This document shows positions 12,401 to 24,285 of a stretch of 64,000 nt of DNA, piece by piece (position 1 is the stretch's first letter; each line of letters opens with the position of its first letter). The notes beneath the pieces were generated by a model. That model saw only the letters and a list, made by a program, of their open reading frames with translations, was not told where the DNA came from and did no database searches. Both the position numbers and the translations under genes were made by a program. This stretch comes from Antedon mediterranea (Eukaryota; Echinodermata; Crinoidea; Comatulida; Antedonidae). The DNA lies in assembly GCF_964355755.1 (NCBI RefSeq), contig NC_092671.1:6397001-6461000 (forward strand). The letters are read 5' to 3'.

Positions 12401-12785
12401 TCCTCTTCCTATTAAAGATCACTTTACTTTAAGACACTTCCAATTAGCGACCGTTATATTATTTTGTATGAGTACAGACAAGAAGAATAAATAGATTTTA
12501 ATCATGTGATAAAAAATAAGTAATTGTACTGGTCCTCTTCCAATTAAAGGTCACTTTACTTTAAGACACTTCCATTTAGCGACCGTTATATTATTTTGTA
12601 TGAATAAAGACAAGAAGAATAAATACTAGTTAAGACAAGAAGAATAAATAGTTTATAATCATGTGATAAAAAACAAGTAATTGTACGGGTCCTCTTCCAA
12701 TTATAGATCACTTTAGTTTAAACACTTCCAATTAGCGACCGTTTTATTATTTTGTACGAGTAAAGACAAGAAGAATAAATAGTTT
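9500..12785. repeat. ~132-bp satellite array, about 25 monomers, with higher-order units
   Basis: Monomers contain cttccaattagcgaccgtta, gagtacagacaagaagaata, aatcatgtgataaaaaacaa and aattgtactggtcctcttcc. Spacing of the gcgacc word is about 132 bp. Left monomers (9.5-10.1 kb) are more diverged; the rest are nearly identical. A five-monomer block of ~663 bp recurs at 10201, 10864 and 11790, marked by a tttttatgaataaaaacatg variant, a 4-bp longer acaattagaag monomer and a catttagcg monomer. Both edges degrade. No coding. Confidence 0.95.
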
Positions 12786-13530
12786 ACTTGTTTAATCCCC
12801 AATCAATTAAAAGTTGCACCTTTTTATAATCAACACGATATAGCTGATCTCTTGAAAAAACATAATCAGTTTTACTGAAGTATTATGTTAATTGGTACAT
12901 TGATCGTCGCATCGAGAATATGGTAGGGGTGTCACACTATGTGCGTCTAGGGTGAATGCAAAGATAATGACATCGATATAGCGCCACATCAACACGTTTT
13001 TATGCACCTTTGGTGTAAGTATTTATTTTAGTATTTTGTCCTTAAATCAGAATTTATATTCAAAGAAAAAATGACTTGTTATGTAAAAAAACAACAATTC
13101 GGTATCTGGAATCTTAAAATTAATGTATCTATAAAAATAATTAATATGGGATAGGCCTGAGACCTCATACATTTGTTAATAGGGCTACTTTATTGAACCT
13201 TCATTTTATCGGATGTTATAAGAACGCTTGCTTCAACCGATTCTTTTTTTGAACAGCATTTTGTTTAAAGGCGATTGTGTTATTTTCAATGTTTAATAAA
13301 CTTCTGGAATTTCAGAGAAACCCATTTTAATAAACAAAAGCTTCTTATAAAATGTGCTTACTGGATAATGTTTCATACATGTTTGGCTGGTTCAAATTTA
13401 CTTTACTTTTGCTTTTCCGCTACTCCCCTGTTATACTATATATTTGTTGTTATGTAGAAAGATTGAAAATAAATTCATTCATTCATTCTTCTTTTATTTC
13501 GGAAAAAAAAAATTCTCCATAGTTCAGTAA
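12786..13530. other. Intergenic, with a LINE-type 3' tail near 13380-13497
   Basis: No gene seen. The segment ending in attgaaaataaattcattca plus ATTC repeats resembles the 3' end of a CR1-type LINE on the plus strand. Confidence 0.4.
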
Positions 13531-13562
13531 CAAGTGTACATTATTGTAAATATAACAAATAC

Positions 13563-13568
<6 letters not shown>

Positions 13569-13643
<75 letters not shown>

Positions 13644-13656
13644 AAATATAACAAAT

Positions 13657-13738
<82 letters not shown>
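13569..13738. repeat. (TA)n microsatellite in two blocks
   Basis: Two long TA runs (about 13569-13640 and 13660-13738) separated by tgtaaatataacaaatacac. The unit just before the first run, tgtaaatataacaaatacat, is the same spacer, so the block looks locally duplicated. Confidence 0.97.
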
Positions 13739-13741
<3 letters not shown>

Positions 13742-13812
13742 GTTCCAACCGTACCACGCCGAGAATGTTAAAGGGTCGTTATCCGGTCGAGTTAAAGAAC
13801 AATACCATGAAA

Positions 13813-13884
13813 GCCCTAGTGGTCTAATGGTTAGGGCAACTGCATATCAAGCCGACGGTCCGAGTTCGAGCCTCGGTTGGGGCG
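13813..13884 (+). tRNA. tRNA-like unit, copy 1 (probably pseudogene or SINE head)
   Basis: Same fold as the second copy (A and B box, cloverleaf-sized), but the acceptor stem has a mismatch and the anticodon stem ACTGC/GCCGA pairs poorly. A T5 run follows shortly. Flanking sequence (cgtaccacgccgagaatgtt before, accgggcggttt after) matches copy 2, so the two form a ~270-bp tandem duplication. Confidence 0.5.
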
Positions 13885-14083
13885 ACTTTTTCTCATTCTC
13901 TCAGATTTCCTCATCTTTATCGTTTCAAAAATTAATTAAATCATTTTCAGTGTATCACCGGGCGGTTTGGAATTTATTTCTATGCCTGTTGTGTTTACAA
14001 CTGAGGACTAGTGCTGTTCCGCCGTACCACGCCGAGAATGTTAAAGAGTCGCTATCCAATCGAGTTCGAACAATACCGTGAAA

Positions 14084-14155
14084 GCCCCAGTGGTCTAACG
14101 GTTAGGACATCTGCATATCAAGCAGGCGGTCCGAGTTCGAGTCTCGGTTGGGGCG
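14084..14155 (+). tRNA. tRNA-like unit, copy 2, anticodon read as ATC
   Basis: Acceptor GCCCCAG pairs with TTGGGGC; the D arm has tggtctaacgg (A box); anticodon stem TCTGC/GCAGG encloses ATATCAA, giving ATC at positions 34-36 (Asp, GAU); the T stem CCGAG/CTCGG encloses TTCGAGT (B box). All stems are paired. The ATC anticodon is unusual, as eukaryotic tRNA-Asp normally has GTC, and the D arm looks tRNA-Glu-like, so this may be a tRNA-derived repeat rather than a decoding tRNA. No T-run terminator immediately follows. Confidence 0.5.
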
Positions 14156-14239
14156 ACTTTAACTCATTCTCACAGATTTCCTCATCTTTATCGTTTCAAA
14201 TTAATTAATTAAATTTCAGTATATTACCGGGCGGTTTAG

Positions 14240-15294
14240 AATTAATGTTCTATGCTACATAGTCACGTGGTTAGAACAATAGCTTCATCCATCTACTATG
14301 TAGATTGGATGAAGGAAAAGCAAATTCATGAATACATTACAAATAAATGTATGAATTGTGAATTACAAAAATATTAAATGTTGTTGTCTTGTCAGAATGA
14401 GTTGTAAATATGAACGAGTTTTGTAAACATAAATTATATATCATTGATCATTACTTATATTAACAGGATAAAATAATAATAGTGTAATGATAATGAACAA
14501 TAGTTACAGAAAAATATTTATTTATTTATTTATTTATTGCTATTAAAACTTGTTTCAGTAAGTGTGTTTGTATTTATTTTACTTTGTTATTGATCATCAT
14601 TGGTCTGGCTACCAATACATTGGAAGCACGCAAGCCTCGCTACCACGTCAAGGTTGATGATCATAGCGAGGGTAGGTTGCACGTTTGTATGTGCCCCTTT
14701 GACCAAAGAAAACATATTATAGAAGAAAATTGCATAACATTATGAAACAGAATCATATGAGTTGTAAATATGAAAAAGTTTTTTAAACATAAAAATACAA
14801 TAAAAATAAACACTATTTACAATCTAATTCACGTACTTTTACCTTACCGGACCTTTAGTCGCGTTATTCTTTTATACAATCTGCTTTTTAATTAATTTTT
14901 TAATCCTTGTAGCGATCAAAGCAGGGCGCATGACACATCATTGCATGTTTACACTGGACACACTGTATTTGATCTGTTGTTATCTGCCATTAGACCCCTT
15001 GAGCCTTTGACGTACTTATGCTCAGATATTCGTCTTCTGTTGATTCAATGAAAGATGGTGACGCTTTAATTAGCCGCTGTGGTGAATCTATGTTCTTCTT
15101 TCTGGTCCGACAAATGCAATTGGTATTTCTTCGTCGATGAGTTTCAGACAAAGCCGACAATCTCCTCTTGACGGAAGCACCTGTAAAAAATCAAAGCATT
15201 AACGAAACTTACCTCTATAAGGTAAACAAATACCCTTTTCACCATTTAATGCTTCTGTGTATGTTGAGATTACCGGTCATAGGTAGGCCTACAG
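14240..15294. other. Intergenic, AT-rich
   Basis: Holds a short (TTTA)n run near 14517-14537 and a 40-bp segment with gagttgtaaatatgaa present twice (14399 and 14759). No gene or clear TIR recognised; it should contain the 3' UTR of the integrase-OTU gene. Confidence 0.4.
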
Positions 15295-18200
15295 TTAAAG
15301 AGTGACGTTGTATGAATCAACATATAATTGTCCAGGTACTTCATTGTTGCTCTGATGAATCCTTTCCGGGAAATGTTCCATGTCACAAAGCAAATTGAAT
15401 ATATTTGGATCGATATCATCTTTTAGATGGTTGACTGCTTCAATGTCATAATGTGTGTCCGTGAATTCAGATACGTATATAACGTCCATAATGCCTTCGG
15501 AACGCATTACCGCTTCATCTTCGTAATTATCTACCAGAGCAGCATTGAGGGTCACATCGGATACAATATCCCAGTATTTCCGTGCAAGGTGGTTTTTGAT
15601 TGGTGCGTATGGTGTACGAGTGTATTTTAATTCAGCATCATAAGCTTTCTTGTCTACATCCAGGACAGGCTCAAAGTGTGCACATACGTTTGATAGGTAG
15701 ATGTTTCTTTCAGATACTAAATCACCAAACTGATTACTTATTGGTGCATATTTCAACCATTCATAATGTGGAAGCCCTTTCCTTCTTCCATATTTACTGT
15801 AAACATAAACATTCGTATTTGACATGGTCGCAAATGCCATGATTTCGATGTCCGAACCCCATGTCCCATATTCCCCCATTCTCGTGTCTTCCACGTATCG
15901 TTCAAATGATCTGGATTCAATTTTTTCAAATAGGTTTTTGTTCATGGACATATAGTTTAGTATGTAATCCCGTACAACTACATGGTAGTTCTGGACACCA
16001 AAGAGAATATAACTCAAAGCCCTAAAAAGACAGTTGCCGTCCCCTCTCATATTAACAACTTTAGTAGGCCTGGCTGCCTTGTCCATTTCACATTTTAAGT
16101 GAGTTTTGTGAAAATTTTTGACATTGATACCAAATGGTGCTGCCTTTTCAAGCTGCCAATTGGCATCGACAGGAAAGAATAACTTTCTTGAAGTTTTCGT
16201 GTTGAGGTATACCACATCACTATCAGATACAGGCCTACTGTTGTCATGGTCATCATCCGGTGCGACATTATCATTGTCTAATGTAGGTATGTTATCGTGA
16301 TTATCCAGTGTGATATCATCGTTCTTGGATGTAGGTATGTTAATGTGATCATCCGGTGTGATATCATAATTTTTGGATGTAGGTCTGTTATCGTTATCAT
16401 CAACATTCTTGGATGTAGGTATGTTAATAATGTGATCATCCGGTGTGATATCACCATTCTTGGATGTAGGTATGTTATCATGGTGCGTTACTTCAGGTGG
16501 GATGTCTGGCGTTCGCTTTCGTTTCTTTGGAGGGAGATGCTTATCATTGGTATTACATTTCTGTTTAGTGCTTGATGATGGACAGTTCAAAGAGGTTGTT
16601 TTATCGGACTTGTAATGTCTGATCTTGTTTCCGTTAACAATAGCCCTTCTTCCTTTTAGTCGATATGTATTGTGAGTGAGGACTTTTTCTATAATATATG
16701 GACCAGTCCATCGAGCATTAAGTTTGCCTCCCTTTCTTGACAAATTTCTGGAATTCTGCAAGAGCACTTGATCTCCTGCATAGTACGTGTTGCTTTTAAC
16801 ACCAGCATCATGATAATGTTTTTGCTTTTTCTGTGCTTTTTTGATATTTTCTGATGCCTTTCTCCTTGAATCTTTGAGTTTCAAAAAAGCGTCCACTCTT
16901 ATTTTTAAAGGAACAGTTCCGGATATGTCATCTTTATTAGACGAAACGATGGGAATACGTAATTCTACAGGCAACACAGCCTTTCTACCGTAAACTAATG
17001 AGAATGGGTCACATTTCGTAGACTTGTGCTCGGATGTTCTGTAGGCAAACAACACGTATGGGAGTTGTATATCCCAGTCATTTTGGTCTGCGTTGGTCAA
17101 CGTCATAAGCATTGTGCAAAGTGTTCTGTTAAAGCGCTCCGTTTGCCCGCCTGTTTGAGGATGGTATGGTGAGGCAACTCTGTGGTCTACCCCAATCAGC
17201 TTACAGAAGCTGTCATTCAGCTCATTACAAAACTCTCTACCCTGGTCTGTAATCAATATAGAAGGTGTTCCATGTCTGCAGACAAAATCAATAAAAGATC
17301 TCAGCACTGTTTTAGCAGATTTATCTGGAATTGCATCAGCTTCCACCCATTTGGTAAGATACTCCGTAAATACAAGTAAGTACCGATTACCTGAAACACA
17401 GCAAATAGTAATATAATAAGCCGTAATAATAGTAGTGTCAAAATGTCATGATGAGATGTACAACACCCGAACTGTACGAATGAAATAACAATAATAATAA
17501 CAATATTAATATCAATAAATATAATAAGAACAAGAACAATAATAATATCGTGGATTTACATAGCGCCTAATGTTGTAAAACCTCTATGCGCTGAACAGTA
17601 TTACCCCAGTCATGGTTTGGATCAAATTAAAACAGGCAGAAATAAAGATTATTACAGTATAGCCATAATCGATGTAAATCCGGTGACAATAATAAGAGCA
17701 TCTGATTCTTGGTAAATCTAGTTTTTGTTGACAGTGTAAAAAAGAGAACTGTCATAATTTTAGTTTAGTTAACAATTTCAAGAAACCTCACAGAAATTGC
17801 GCTTGTGCCTTTACAATAATAAATTTAAGTTCAGCCCTATTACAATAAAGGCCGAACAGAACTAATTATTAACTGTAATTTTAGGCCCTGAAGAATGAAT
17901 TACAAAGTTTTCTGAACGTATTTCATTCATGTCTTCTTGCTTTTTACTTTTACGTTTTGATTTAGCTTTTTTATCCAGTCACAGCATTTTTGTTTTTCAG
18001 TAATTTGTCATGAGATACCTTACCATTTTCTGTCTTTACCAAAGGCCCAACAATATCCATACCGATCTGTCTGAAAGCAGTATCTGTTACGGGTATAGGT
18101 TGAAGTGGCACTTTTGCTTTTTTTAAAACTTCTTTCCGTTGGCACTGATCACAGGCGGCTATAAAATTACGAACACCATCAAATGACCCCTTCCAATAAT

Positions 18201-21115
18201 ACCTTTCGCGTATCTTTTTCCAACTGTTAAAAAAAAAAAAAAGTGTTTATTGTATTGATGATATTCAATCTCTTTGTAGGTTTACTATTGACCTTAAAAC
18301 TGTATTATGGATTCTTTAAATATTTTAATTTTATTTTGTTTTTTAATATTATTTATTATTTATTACCGCAGTTCACATCACCATTCTCATCAATGCATTA
18401 TAATAACATTACAGTTTGGCGTTCCATATATTTTAACTTTTCGTTTAAGGCAAGCACTGGGCACAACTGATTAATTAACTTTTAATATTTATCTATGTTT
18501 CTAGTTTTTTTATTTGACAATGATAAATGAATATTGAAAAGGGAAAAGATACCTTCTATGAAAAATGTCCATCAGTCCGTGATGATTCCGTGTCACATTG
18601 TACCAGGGAGATTTACATCTCCCTGATTGTACCGTGTTTACATTCTAAATACCCCCATATAAACTTCAAATTGAGTGCAGCCTCCCATACAAAATAACTA
18701 CGCCCTCAATCTGGTAATAATTCACTCAGGCAATAAAAAACTAACTTGAAAAGTATAAATAATTAATTGTCCTACTAGAATTATTGTGTACGCTTGGTGA
18801 ATGTGCGACAGAGTAGATATAAAAATCGCCACTTTTTTAAAAAAATAAACAAGGGGAAATATATACGTTTTAACACTACATACTGGTTAAATTTATTTAT
18901 TTTTAAAATGTAGAGGACACCCTATTAAGGAAACCGGGTACTTTTTAGTGAGCCACAATGGTAGATTGCGAGAGGTAGTGGTCCTTTAAAATAGGTGGTC
19001 ACTTACGAAAGATGTGGTCGATAAGGGAGGTGGTCGCTTACGATATGTGATCGATTATGAGAAGCGGTCTCCTAACAGAGAGGTCGTTTATTAGAAGTGG
19101 TCACTTAAGAGAGGTGATTTATACAAGAGTTGGTATATTATGAGAAGCGGTCCATTTAGAGATATGGTGGTCTTCTAAAAGAGATCATCACTTACGAGAG
19201 GCGGTCGAAAATAAAAAGCGGTCGCTTACGAGAGTTGTGGTTGTTAAGAGAGGTGGTCGCTTACTACGAGAGGTGGTCGATTATGAGAAGCGGTCCATAA
19301 TGAGAGGATGTGATCACTTACAATAGTTGGTCGATTATGGGAAGCGATCCCTTAACAGAGACGATGGCCGTTTAATAGAGGTGGTCACCCAAAAAAGTTG
19401 TCGTTACGAGAGAGGAAGTCGATTATGAGAAACGGTCCCTTAAAAGAGTTGGTTGCTTACGATGTGTGGTCGTTTTAGAAAGTTGGTCGGTTACGAGACG
19501 TGGATAGATGGATAGCTAAGTAAACAGATGCATTTGCACATGATTTAGACATTTAGGTTTGTAAAATATATATTTTCTACATTAGCTGGCGATAGTCCTA
19601 CATTAGCTGGGATGCAATTTTCGTTCCTACATTCGTTGTTGATCGTTCTACATGGTGTTAATTTTTTTCATTACATAAGCTGCAGGTGGTTTTACTCCAT
19701 TACCGGGGGATTGGAAACTAGTTTTGTTATTGAAAATGCGTTTTTTTTAAAGAAGTATTCCCTAAAAAAAATGTAATAATCCACTTTAAAGTTACATAAT
19801 AAAAGTCTTCTTCCTTACCTTTTTTTTTGTCAAATTGTGTTTTCTTTCATAAGTATACATTTTAAATGAACGAAAGTTAATACTGATATGGCTTTTTGCA
19901 TTATGAATGAGCAACTAATATTGAACATATTTATTATACCAAGACCTGAATAAGTTTTCATTCGGGAAGTATTTGTATCACTATTTAAAACTAAGATATC
20001 TCTCATGAGGGATATCTCTATATTACTTACTTACCAAGATATTTAGAATGGAAGATTCTTGTCCCATTCGGAATATCACAAGTGGATTTTTTTCTGTGTT
20101 AGTTATGCAGTGGGCACGTGTAGAGTACCGTATATGAACTGTTATAAAACTAAAACATTACTATTATAGATAGAGCTAGTTGTACTGTATTCTTCTTGGT
20201 TTTTCGAGGTGTAATAAGCCTACAAAAAAATATCTATTAACATAGATATTTCTTTTAAAAAGTAAGACATCTTAGTTTTCAATTGAAATAATCTATCTTT
20301 ATTAAAAGAGATATCTTAATTTTGAACTAAAGATATATGCGTTGTGTAGCACTGTGTAAATTATATAATAATAATCTGTCAAATTATTGAAACAGTGCTC
20401 ATATTCGGAACATTTTTGATTAATTATTGAATGCCAATATATGTTTTGTATTTTTTACATGTGATATTTTATGTTCAACTTCAATATATTTATACAATTA
20501 ATTGCGATAATATATTGAGTAGAAATTATTATCGACTTAACATATTTTTCATTCATGGAGGTATAAAAATATGTTTGAATCTATATATAAAATACTAACT
20601 TCATAATGTACACGGTCATTATACATTTTTCAATTGATAAGTATTAGTTATTATTCATTTAATTCATTCATTTAATCATTTGTTTCGAATTCTGTGGTCC
20701 ACAGAAAGTAAAATTACGTATAAAATCATTTAAAAACAATGCTGTACTAATTACTAATACTCATCTCAGGATGGCATTCCACCTGGCCAAACATATAAAC
20801 AGTTTTAAAGTCACCCAGAAACTTATCGAAGCTTAAATATTATTTAATTGACAAACTTTAAACTTACGTTTTGTTGACACCCAAGTGACCACCATGTGCC
20901 TGCTTATGGATACTGTTTAACACTTCGTTTTTTTCTTTCGGTAACAATACACGCAACAATCTACCAGAATGTTGTTTGTAATACAAGATATCACGAAGAA
21001 TTGTAAAGTTCTTGGCTTTCCGTCGCAAACTTCGTTTTAATATTTCAGAATAATTTACAGGATAAACGTTGTTTTGTAGATAGTTTCTCAAGGCATCAAA
21101 CTCATGATCGGCCAT
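15295..21115 (-). CDS. Integrase-type transposase fused to OTU protease domain (Ginger-like)
   Basis: Three minus-strand exons, 20868-21115, 18024-18223 and 15295-17390, join in phase across GT/AG introns to 847 aa. In order: HHCC zinc module (His70/74/77, CxxC at 107/110); integrase core with Asp139, Asp198 (ITDQGREF) and Glu234 (GGQTERFNRT), spacing D-58-D-35-E; GPY module near 379-381 (ARWTGPYIIE); an NLS-like PPKKRKR near 436-442; degenerate Asp/Asn-rich repeats with IPTSKN about 455-530; OTU domain about 594-730 with Asp600 and Cys603 (GDGNCLFRAL) and a candidate His721 (CAHFEPV). No reverse transcriptase, RNase H or LTR is visible, and there are introns, so a Ginger1-type cut-and-paste transposase fits better than a Gypsy polyprotein; some Ginger elements are, as I recall, known to carry OTU domains. 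The reading frame is uninterrupted. Activity and element ends are unknown. Confidence 0.85.
17525..17700 (-). repeat. SINE tail fragment in the integrase gene intron
   Basis: Words ataataatatc, catagcgcctaatgttg and gcgctgaacagtattacccc match the 3' part of the SINE at 43293-43590. Probably a truncated copy on the minus strand. Confidence 0.5.
18940..19690 (+). repeat. GGTGGTC minisatellite plus tail: one arm of the foldback family
   Basis: Loose ~20-25-bp tandem units built on gagaggtggtcgcttacgag and gattatgagaagcggtcc, followed by tggatagatggatagctaag and acattagctgg words. The same succession forms both arms of the foldback at 22660-23640. It lies in the first intron of the integrase-OTU gene. 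Confidence 0.75.
19975..20335. repeat. Imperfect inverted repeats built on aagatatctc
   Basis: actaagatatctctcatgag near 19992 and agagatatcttaattttgaa near 20308 are imperfect inverted copies, with further copies between. Likely a degenerate MITE. Confidence 0.4.
20640..20790 (-). repeat. LINE-type 3' end, copy 1
   Basis: Reverse complement contains caggtggaatgccatcctga and an AT-rich tail ending in (GAAT)-like repeats. The same sequence recurs in the opposite orientation at 60655-60785. The parent element is not in the window. Confidence 0.5.
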
Positions 21116-22655
21116 AATGATAATAAGTAAAAATAGAAAGAAGGCAGATTGTAACGAACAACACCGTGATTGGAACTTTGCAAGCAAAGTGAATGATTTT
21201 TTAAATGTAGGAGGTTTTGAACAAACATTGAGCCAATCAGCTTCTTGCTACATTTGTTTTAACCAATTGCCGATTAGAAGAAAGAGCAAACAGTTTTGTC
21301 AGGTGTAGGCCTATAATTTAAACTTTGTGCCTTAAGTGGATGTCACGAACTCCTTTTACGTATGTTTCCGAGCGGTTGAAAATACTTTAGAAACTCCCTT
21401 GTGACATAAAAGTATACACACCAAATTCACAAAGTTGTAAAATAACTCAAAAACAAATCTTTAATTTCAATCAACTTCAACTTTCAACAACCCAGTAAGC
21501 ATTTTAAACAACAGCTTCACAATAACTTTTACAATCTAATATCCAACCTCTAATATCCAACAACATGACAATAGTTTTACATCCCTTTATATACAAGATG
21601 TTCCTATCCTTCTATATCATTCTTTATACTTCTTATTCTATTTGATTACAGTTTCTATTAATAGCATACTGGAATGTTCCTGATTGTTATTATATTAATT
21701 ATACATGATGTCTTAAATGTAAACATCTTATTCTAGAATGTTCATGGTTAGGGAATGGTAATTTATTACAGTGGCAAGTACACAAAAAATGAGAGAAAAA
21801 AACTATTGGAGGGAAATGCCATTTATTAAATTAAATTTCGAAGATACTCTTATTGGTAAACGCTTCAGTCGTTCTATTACACAATAAATAGCACATTCAG
21901 ATAGGAGTATAAAATATAATCATATAGTTATTCTTTATTACATATTATACGTTCATCTCAAATTATATTATAATATTAATTGAAATTGTATTTAAATTTG
22001 TATCCGTTTTTGTCGACAGGACCACAATGCAAAACAAGTATATTTCTACTTGATTGTGTATAATCCTGTATAAATATGTTGTTAAATAAATAAAATAATA
22101 TTAAATAGTAATCTACGTAAAATAATATTATAGTACATAAGTTCGTATTAAAACCGTTCAGGCTATGAGGCAACCCCCGCTCCCTGTATATTAAATAGAA
22201 ACATTTTTTATAATACTTATACTAGAATCATATACTAATTTATTTAGTTATTTTTTAAAATAAGAGAATTAAATTACGTAACATACTGTGGTATATAATT
22301 CTTGTAATGAAATCATATTCATGGTAAGCGTAATCTTAATTTGAGATATGGCAAGTTCGCACCCCTTCTCCTGACAAATAACAGATGACAGTTAACACGA
22401 CTACCGGTAATTAATATCTCCCGAGAGCCGCTGTTTTGAGGTTGACCTGACAATTGTGGCCTGAGTTATGGGACATTACCCTTGCTGGACATCTGGTAAA
22501 AATAAATACTGATTATGCTGCCACTTTAGTACACAAAACAATAAATAAAAAAAAATAAAAAAACACAACTTGTGGCATTTCCTTTACACTAGTCCCTGTT
22601 CAAAACCGCTAGTGTAGAAAACGGCAGCAAATGTCGTCGAAACTGTCAAATCCAC
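21116..22655. other. Upstream flank of the integrase-OTU gene; no gene seen
   Basis: AT-rich and should hold that gene's promoter and one transposon end. I found no inverted partner for 14.2-15.3 kb by eye. Confidence 0.35.
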
Positions 22656-22659
22656 CCAT

Positions 22660-23640
22660 GTAGTAAAACCTAGAACTAGCTAATGTAGAAACACCAACAG
22701 TTATTTATTAAATAAAAATCAACATTAGCTAATATACAACTTAACAGGTAATGAAGTAACGAAAATTGCCTCACAGCTGATGTAGTTAATATCGCCAGCT
22801 AATAAAATAATAATTATATATTTTACAAACCTAAATGTCTAAATCATGTGCAAATGTATTTCTCTACTTAGTTTAGCTGTCAGTCTATCCACCTCTCGTA
22901 AGTGATCGGCTTTCAAAACGTAGCACTCTGATCGTAAGCAACTACCCTTGTTAGCGACCACCTTTAATATTTAAAAGGGACTACCTCTGTTAAAGGACCG
23001 CTTCTCACAATGGACAACTTCCTGAAGGGGTAACCTCCTCTCATAAGGGACTGCTTTTCATAAACTACCACCGCTCGTAGACGACCACTTCTTTTACCGA
23101 CTACACCTCCCGTAAGTGACCACCTCAATAGAGGTGGTAATTTGCGAAAGGTGGTCGTTACGGATGGTAGTCGATTATGAGAAGTGGTCCCAGTGGAGAG
23201 GTGGACGTTTTTTTTTTATAGAGAGGTCGACACTTTAGGCGTGGTCGTTAAGAGAGGTAGTCCGTCATGAGGTTGATTATGAGAAGCCGAGGTGGTGGTC
23301 CTTTAAAATAGCTCGTCCTTGACGAGTGGTGTGGTCGTTAAGAGATGGTGGGCGATTATCAGAGACGGTGGTCGTTCAATAGAGGTGGTTACTTACTAGA
23401 AGTGGTTGTTGGTTGGTCACTTACGAGACGTGGATAGATGGATAGCTACCGGTAAGTAAAGAAATGCATTTTCACATGATGTAGACAGGTTTTTAAATTA
23501 TACAATATTTTCAACATTAGCTGTGAGGCAATTTTCGTTACTACATTATCTGCTGACCGTTCTAAATTAGCTGGTGTTGATTTTAAAAATTGATACATAA
23601 GCTGTTGGTATTTCTGGTATTAGCTGGTGGTTTCTATGTT
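22660..23640. mobile_element. Foldback element with ~480-bp arms
   Basis: The left half reads, in reverse complement, as GGTGGTC minisatellite then the gatagatgg/acattagct tail; the right half is the same succession forward. The centre is at about 23129 (ccacctcaatagaggtgg). Outer ends are near aaacctagaactagctaat (about 22667) and attagctggtggttt (about 23620). No coding. The single arm at 18940-19690 is the same family. Confidence 0.75.
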
Positions 23641-24285
23641 TATATGTCCATATAAAACAAAAATACAACCGCGATTTTTTAAACTCAGCTGCATGTACAG
23701 ACATTGTGGCAAAGACGTTTTAAACGCTTCATTTCAATATAAGCCATTATTCTATGAATTTGATGTATAACGGTATTGGACTGTTTGTATTGGGAACGAA
23801 ATACCCTAATATTCGAAAAAAACAAAAAACCGAAATACCCTTGAGTGAACGAATAATTATGATGCGCAATTAAGGTGTTTATTTTGCCATATAAAATATA
23901 AAAAACAAATATTTTTTGGTAATATGCATCAACAATATTTTTCAAATGTATTTTAGATAAATAAATAAATAATGTAAAGTCTCTAGAAACAAAGCAAATA
24001 TTGTGACTAACCAATTCAATGTTTTATTAAATAAAAACAAAAATCAGGCATCTGTGAAAAAAATATAATGAAAAAGAACTGACTTTAACAATGACGAACT
24101 TACTTGTTTAAAGAACTTTTGTTATCAGTTGATATTATTAAATTAGTAGCAGTATTATGGATATTACAAAATAATATTTTGAGAACTGAAAAATATTTTG
24201 AGGGAACGAATATATTTAGGGAGAACAAAATAAGATTTCAAGAACTGAATAATATAAAAAACGAATTACTACTTCGAGACAAGGA

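Noticed and set aside
9500-12785. CRISPR-like regular array
   Set aside because: The whole 132-bp unit repeats with no unique spacers, and the DNA is animal nuclear.
13524-13827. Long open frames on both strands through the TA repeat (Tyr-Ile repeats)
   Set aside because: They are translations of a (TA)n microsatellite, not genes.
15295-17346. Reading the integrase-OTU frame as a Gypsy LTR retrotransposon pol remnant
   Set aside because: No RT, RNase H, protease or LTR around it, and two upstream exons join it in phase across introns.
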